Origin: Rhodoluna sp.
Lineage (GTDB): Bacteria > Actinomycetota > Actinomycetes > Actinomycetales > Microbacteriaceae
DNA: 64,000 nucleotides
Direction: 5' to 3'
Assembly: GCF_024639375.1 (NCBI RefSeq)
Contig: NZ_JAHEIM010000001.1
Span: forward strand, 1-64,000
Made by a program: the position numbers and the translations under genes. This document shows positions 60,979-64,000 of this stretch, piece after piece (the stretch's first letter is position 1; each line of letters begins with the position of its first letter). Under the pieces are notes generated by a model. It saw nothing but the letters and a program-made list of their open reading frames with translations, ran no database searches and was not told the origin of the DNA.

Positions 60979-61907
60979 TGGCAGATTTCACTTCGCGCGC
61001 AAACCTTGCGGGCGCCTACGACCTGTCGTCGTTGCGCAAGCCGGAGGCTCCGGCTCAGCCAACGCAGGCAGCCGCTCCGCAGCAAAATATGGCCGAGGTT
61101 GCAGTACCTGATTTGGTTACGGTTGGCACCGAAGCTAACATCAAGGCCTTTTTGAATCTTTCTAAGTCGGTTGCCGTTGTTGTTGAATTTTTTGCAACCT
61201 GGAGCGAGCCAAGCAAGGTGCTAGGCGAGAAAATCGAAGCCGCAGTGCGCGCAAAGCAAGGTCAATTGCTGTTGGTTCGTGTTGATGCCGACAGCGCACC
61301 TACGCTGGTGCAGGCTTTTCAGGTCAAGTCGGTGCCGAGCGTTCTAACGCTTGTCAAAGGCCAGTCAGTTCCGTTGTTCGAGGGCGATCAAAGTGCCGAA
61401 TCGGTATCCGCAGTTTTAGACCGTTTGCTAGAAGTTGGCAAAGAGAACGGAATCACTGGCAAGGTTGTGGTTTCTGAGGGCGCCAAGGCACCGGAGCCAG
61501 AACTGCCACCTCTGCACAAAGCTGCATTCGACGCGATTGACGCAGGGGATTACCCGGCAGCCGTTGAGTTTTATAAAAGGGCCTTAGCTGAAAAGCCGAG
61601 CGACCAACTTGCCGTTGCCGGTTTGGCTCAAGCAAACCTTTTGGTGCGCACCAGCCAATTTGATGTTGATGCCGCCGTTGCTTCAGAGCCAAGCCAACTG
61701 CAAGAAATTCTCAACAAGGCAGATGCTTGTGTTGCTTTGGGTCACGCGCAGCAAGGCTTCGATGTGATTCTTAAGCGCTTTGCAATTGCCGATCAAACCG
61801 AGCGCGAAATACTGCGCAAACACCTGCTCGAACTATTTCAGGTTTGGCCTCAAGACTCATCTGAGGTTATTGCAGCTCGTCGCGCACTAACCGCGCTGCT
61901 TTTTTAA
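60978..61907 (+). CDS. Thioredoxin-fold/TPR protein lacking redox cysteines (CnoX-like)
   Basis: The 309-residue protein has a thioredoxin fold in which the usual WCGPCK is WSEPSK (in FFATWSEPSKVLG), so no disulfide chemistry is possible. A C-terminal TPR region (about 175-309) starts with LHKAAFDAIDAGDYPAAVEFYKRAL. This is the CnoX/YbbN architecture; CnoX is a holdase/chaperone. The pairing with glgB is conserved in actinobacteria (compare Mycobacterium Rv1324/Rv1326c). GTG 60978 overlaps the upstream stop. The gene is convergent with glgB. Confidence 0.85.
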   Translation: MADFTSRANLAGAYDLSSLRKPEAPAQPTQAAAPQQNMAEVAVPDLVTVGTEANIKAFLNLSKSVAVVVEFFATWSEPSKVLGEKIEAAVRAKQGQLLLVRVDADSAPTLVQAFQVKSVPSVLTLVKGQSVPLFEGDQSAESVSAVLDRLLEVGKENGITGKVVVSEGAKAPEPELPPLHKAAFDAIDAGDYPAAVEFYKRALAEKPSDQLAVAGLAQANLLVRTSQFDVDAAVASEPSQLQEILNKADACVALGHAQQGFDVILKRFAIADQTEREILRKHLLELFQVWPQDSSEVIAARRALTALLF

Positions 61908-61912
61908 TTCGA

Positions 61913-64000
61913 CTACTTAGCCGGCTTGAACCAAACTGCACCCAGTGGCGGAACCGAAATGGTTGCCGAGTGGGGTTGACCGTGCGAGCCTTCGCCGTTG
62001 GCAGTGATTCGACCAAAGTTTCCAACACCCGAGCCGCCAAATTCTTCGGCATCGGTGTTTAGCACTTCAATCCATTCGCCACTGATAGGCAGCCCCAACT
62101 TGAAGTTGTGGTGTGGGTGCCCAGCAAAGTTGATAACTACTGCAAGCGGGTTGCCAGCGTCGTCATAACGCAAGAAGCTCAGCAGATTGGCGTCGGCGTT
62201 GCCACCATCAATCCACACGAATCCTTGGTGCTCGTGATCGCGCTGCCAAAGCGCCGGGGTAGCGGTGTAGATCTTGTTGAGCACGCCAACCAATGAGTGC
62301 AAGCCGCGGTGACTTGGTTGATCAAGAATCCACCATTCCAAACCGCGCTCTTGGTTCCATTCAGATTGCTGGCCGAATTCCGAACCCATAAACAAAAGTT
62401 GCTTGCCTGGGTGAGACCACATGAATGCCAAATAGGCACGCACGTTAGCCAGCTGCTGCCAGCGGTCTCCAGGCATCTTGGCAAGCAATGAACCCTTGCC
62501 GTGCACGACTTCGTCGTGGCTGATTGGCAGGATGAATTTTTCATCGTAGGCATAGAGCATCGAGAAGGTTAGTTCGCCGTGGTGGTAGCGACGGTAGGCC
62601 GGGTCTTTCTCAATGTATTGAAGGGTGTCATTCATCCAACCCATGTTCCATTTGAAACCGTAGCCAAGGCCGCCACCGTCGGTTGGCGCACTTACGCCAC
62701 CCCAACTGGTTGACTCTTCGGCAATCATCATGATGCCCGGGTTGCGGCGATATGCCGTTGCGTTCACTTCTTGCATGAACGCAATTGCGTCTAGGTTTTC
62801 TCGACCACCGTATTGGTTAGGCAGCCAGTTGTCACCTTCACGTGAATAGTCCAGGTAGAGCATTGAGGCAACAGCGTCTACGCGAAGGCCGTCGATGTGG
62901 AACTCTTCGAGCCAGTAAAGAGCGTTGGCAACCAAGAAGTTTTTAACTTCGGTTCGACCAAAGTCAAAGATGAAAGTGCCCCAGTCTGGGTGCTCGCCAC
63001 GGCGCGCATCTTCGTGCTCATAAAGCGCGCGGCCATCAAAGCGACCCAATGCCCATTCGTCTTTTGGAAAGTGCGCTGGAACCCAGTCCAGAATTACGCC
63101 GATGCCAGCTTCGTGTAGGCGATCGATTAGGTACTTCAATTCATCTGGAGAACCGAATCGCGATGTTGGTGCGTAGTAGCCAGTTACCTGGTAGCCCCAT
63201 GAAGGTGCATATGGGTGTTCAGCCAATGGCATGAACTCAACGTGGGTGAAACCAGTTTCCAAAATATAAGGAATCAGTTCGTCTGCAAGTGAACGGTAGT
63301 CCAAGCCAATTCGCCAAGATCCTGCGTGCAATTCATAGATCGACATTGGTGACTTGAGTGCATCGCGTTTGCTGCGGGCTTCAATCCACTTTGTGTCGTT
63401 CCACTTATATGAAGAGTCGGTAATGACCGATGCGGTGTTTGGTGGCACCTCGGTGGCGCGGGCCAGTGGGTCGATCTTTGTGATCCAATTGCCATCCTGG
63501 GTAAGAATTTCGTATTTGTATTTATTGCCAAGGCCTACACCTGGGATAAAGATCTCCCAAACGCCACTTGAGCCCATCACGCGCATTGAGTGTGCAACGC
63601 CATTCCAGTGGTTGAAGTCGGCGACCACGCGCACAGCTTGTGCGTTAGGAGCCCAAACAGCAAAACGGGTGCCGGCTGTATTGCCAAGGCTGCTGGTGAA
63701 GCTAACGATGTGAGAACCCAGTGCTTTCCAGAGTTCTTCGTGGCGGCCCTCGCGAATTAGGTGCAGATCAAGTTCGCCCAGGGTAGGTGCGTGGCGGTAT
63801 GGGTCGTCAACTCGCCATGTGGTGTCTGCGCCATCGCCTTGATAGGTGGCAACAATGCGATAGTCAGGTGCGCTGTTAGCTGCTACGAATCCCTGCCACA
63901 CGCCATGCGCAAGGTGCTGCAAGTCGATCATTTCGCCAGCGGTCAATTCGGCCTTAACCGATTTGGCAAGCGGCTTTAGGGTGCGAATTACCCAGCCACC
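61913..64000 (-). CDS. glgB: 1,4-alpha-glucan branching enzyme GlgB (5' end outside window)
   Basis: GlgB makes alpha-1,6 branches in glycogen. The minus-strand frame is open to the window edge, so the start is beyond 64000; 695 residues are visible. Motifs of the GH13 catalytic domain are present: DWVPAHFPKDEW, the nucleophile Asp in GLRVDAVASMLYLDYSR, the acid Glu in IAEESTSWG and SHDEVVHGKGSL. The visible N-terminus (GGWVIRTLKPLAKSVKAEL in part) is the start of the CBM48-like module. C-terminal beta-domain complete. Confidence 0.97.
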   Translation of the reverse strand, partial: GGWVIRTLKPLAKSVKAELTAGEMIDLQHLAHGVWQGFVAANSAPDYRIVATYQGDGADTTWRVDDPYRHAPTLGELDLHLIREGRHEELWKALGSHIVSFTSSLGNTAGTRFAVWAPNAQAVRVVADFNHWNGVAHSMRVMGSSGVWEIFIPGVGLGNKYKYEILTQDGNWITKIDPLARATEVPPNTASVITDSSYKWNDTKWIEARSKRDALKSPMSIYELHAGSWRIGLDYRSLADELIPYILETGFTHVEFMPLAEHPYAPSWGYQVTGYYAPTSRFGSPDELKYLIDRLHEAGIGVILDWVPAHFPKDEWALGRFDGRALYEHEDARRGEHPDWGTFIFDFGRTEVKNFLVANALYWLEEFHIDGLRVDAVASMLYLDYSREGDNWLPNQYGGRENLDAIAFMQEVNATAYRRNPGIMMIAEESTSWGGVSAPTDGGGLGYGFKWNMGWMNDTLQYIEKDPAYRRYHHGELTFSMLYAYDEKFILPISHDEVVHGKGSLLAKMPGDRWQQLANVRAYLAFMWSHPGKQLLFMGSEFGQQSEWNQERGLEWWILDQPSHRGLHSLVGVLNKIYTATPALWQRDHEHQGFVWIDGGNADANLLSFLRYDDAGNPLAVVINFAGHPHHNFKLGLPISGEWIEVLNTDAEEFGGSGVGNFGRITANGEGSHGQPHSATISVPPLGAVWFKPAK

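Overview
The window reads as a stretch of a small, gene-dense actinobacterial chromosome. By inference the source is a freshwater member of the Microbacteriaceae (Rhodoluna/Aquiluna-like 'Luna' lineage). The grounds are a moderate GC content for an actinobacterium, very short intergenic gaps, frequent TTG/GTG starts, several apparently leaderless genes, and gene neighbourhoods shared with Mycobacterium and Streptomyces (rnhB-DUF2469-yraN-comM-dprA-xerC-M23-rpsB-tsf-pyrH-frr-cdsA; mshB-fdxA-dapC; thioredoxin-like/glgB). No mobile element, phage, CRISPR array, rRNA or tRNA was seen. The only stable RNA gene is tmRNA. Taxonomy is inferred and was not searched.

Layout. 1-4120: 3' part of infB, then rbfA, truB and a small membrane gene. 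4146-9344: phosphate uptake, in the order pstC-pstA-pstB-pstS plus a degenerate PstS-like lipoprotein, with two PHO-box-like direct repeats. 9372-10723: a small membrane protein and ribF. 10829-15522: accessory-looking genes (two small single-span proteins, tmRNA, a degenerate secreted gluzincin-like protein, DUF805, a TRIC/UPF0126 channel, a HicB-like/HTH protein, DoxX-like). 15526-20598 (minus strand): a cobalamin-riboswitch-controlled operon encoding a secreted alpha-toroid protein, a DUF4430-like lipoprotein and a complete ECF transporter. I read this as a bacterial transcobalamin-like vitamin B12 capture and uptake system. 20573-21677: CPBP and DCC family genes. 21807-28602: typA, an FTR1 iron permease with DtxR-like operators, an mshB-like deacetylase fused to a membrane domain, ferredoxin, dapC and citrate synthase.

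28692-45161 is core housekeeping: rsmD, recG, coaD, yceD-rpmF-rnc-mutM-smc-ftsY-ffh, rpsP-khpA-rimM-trmD, rplS, lepB, rnhB, DUF2469. 45223-49322 holds yraN, comM, dprA and xerC. 49319-54062 holds an M23-like protein and rpsB-tsf-pyrH-frr-cdsA. 54082-64000 holds a DivIVA-repeat protein, a secreted HNH nuclease, a lytic transglycosylase, a zinc-binding small protein, a hydrolase, an AI-2E family exporter, a DivIVA-like coiled coil, a membrane/lipoprotein fusion, a cysteine-less thioredoxin-TPR protein and glgB (5' end outside the window).

The most notable signals are the B12 capture operon with its RBS-sequestering leader; a PstS paralogue that has lost its phosphate-binding loop; a rimM gene with no canonical start codon (ATT most likely); an rplS leader with a mini-ORF and an 11-bp pairing over the ribosome-binding site; an inactivated peptidase-MA-like secreted protein; and several genes whose -10 box lies 6-7 nt before the start codon.
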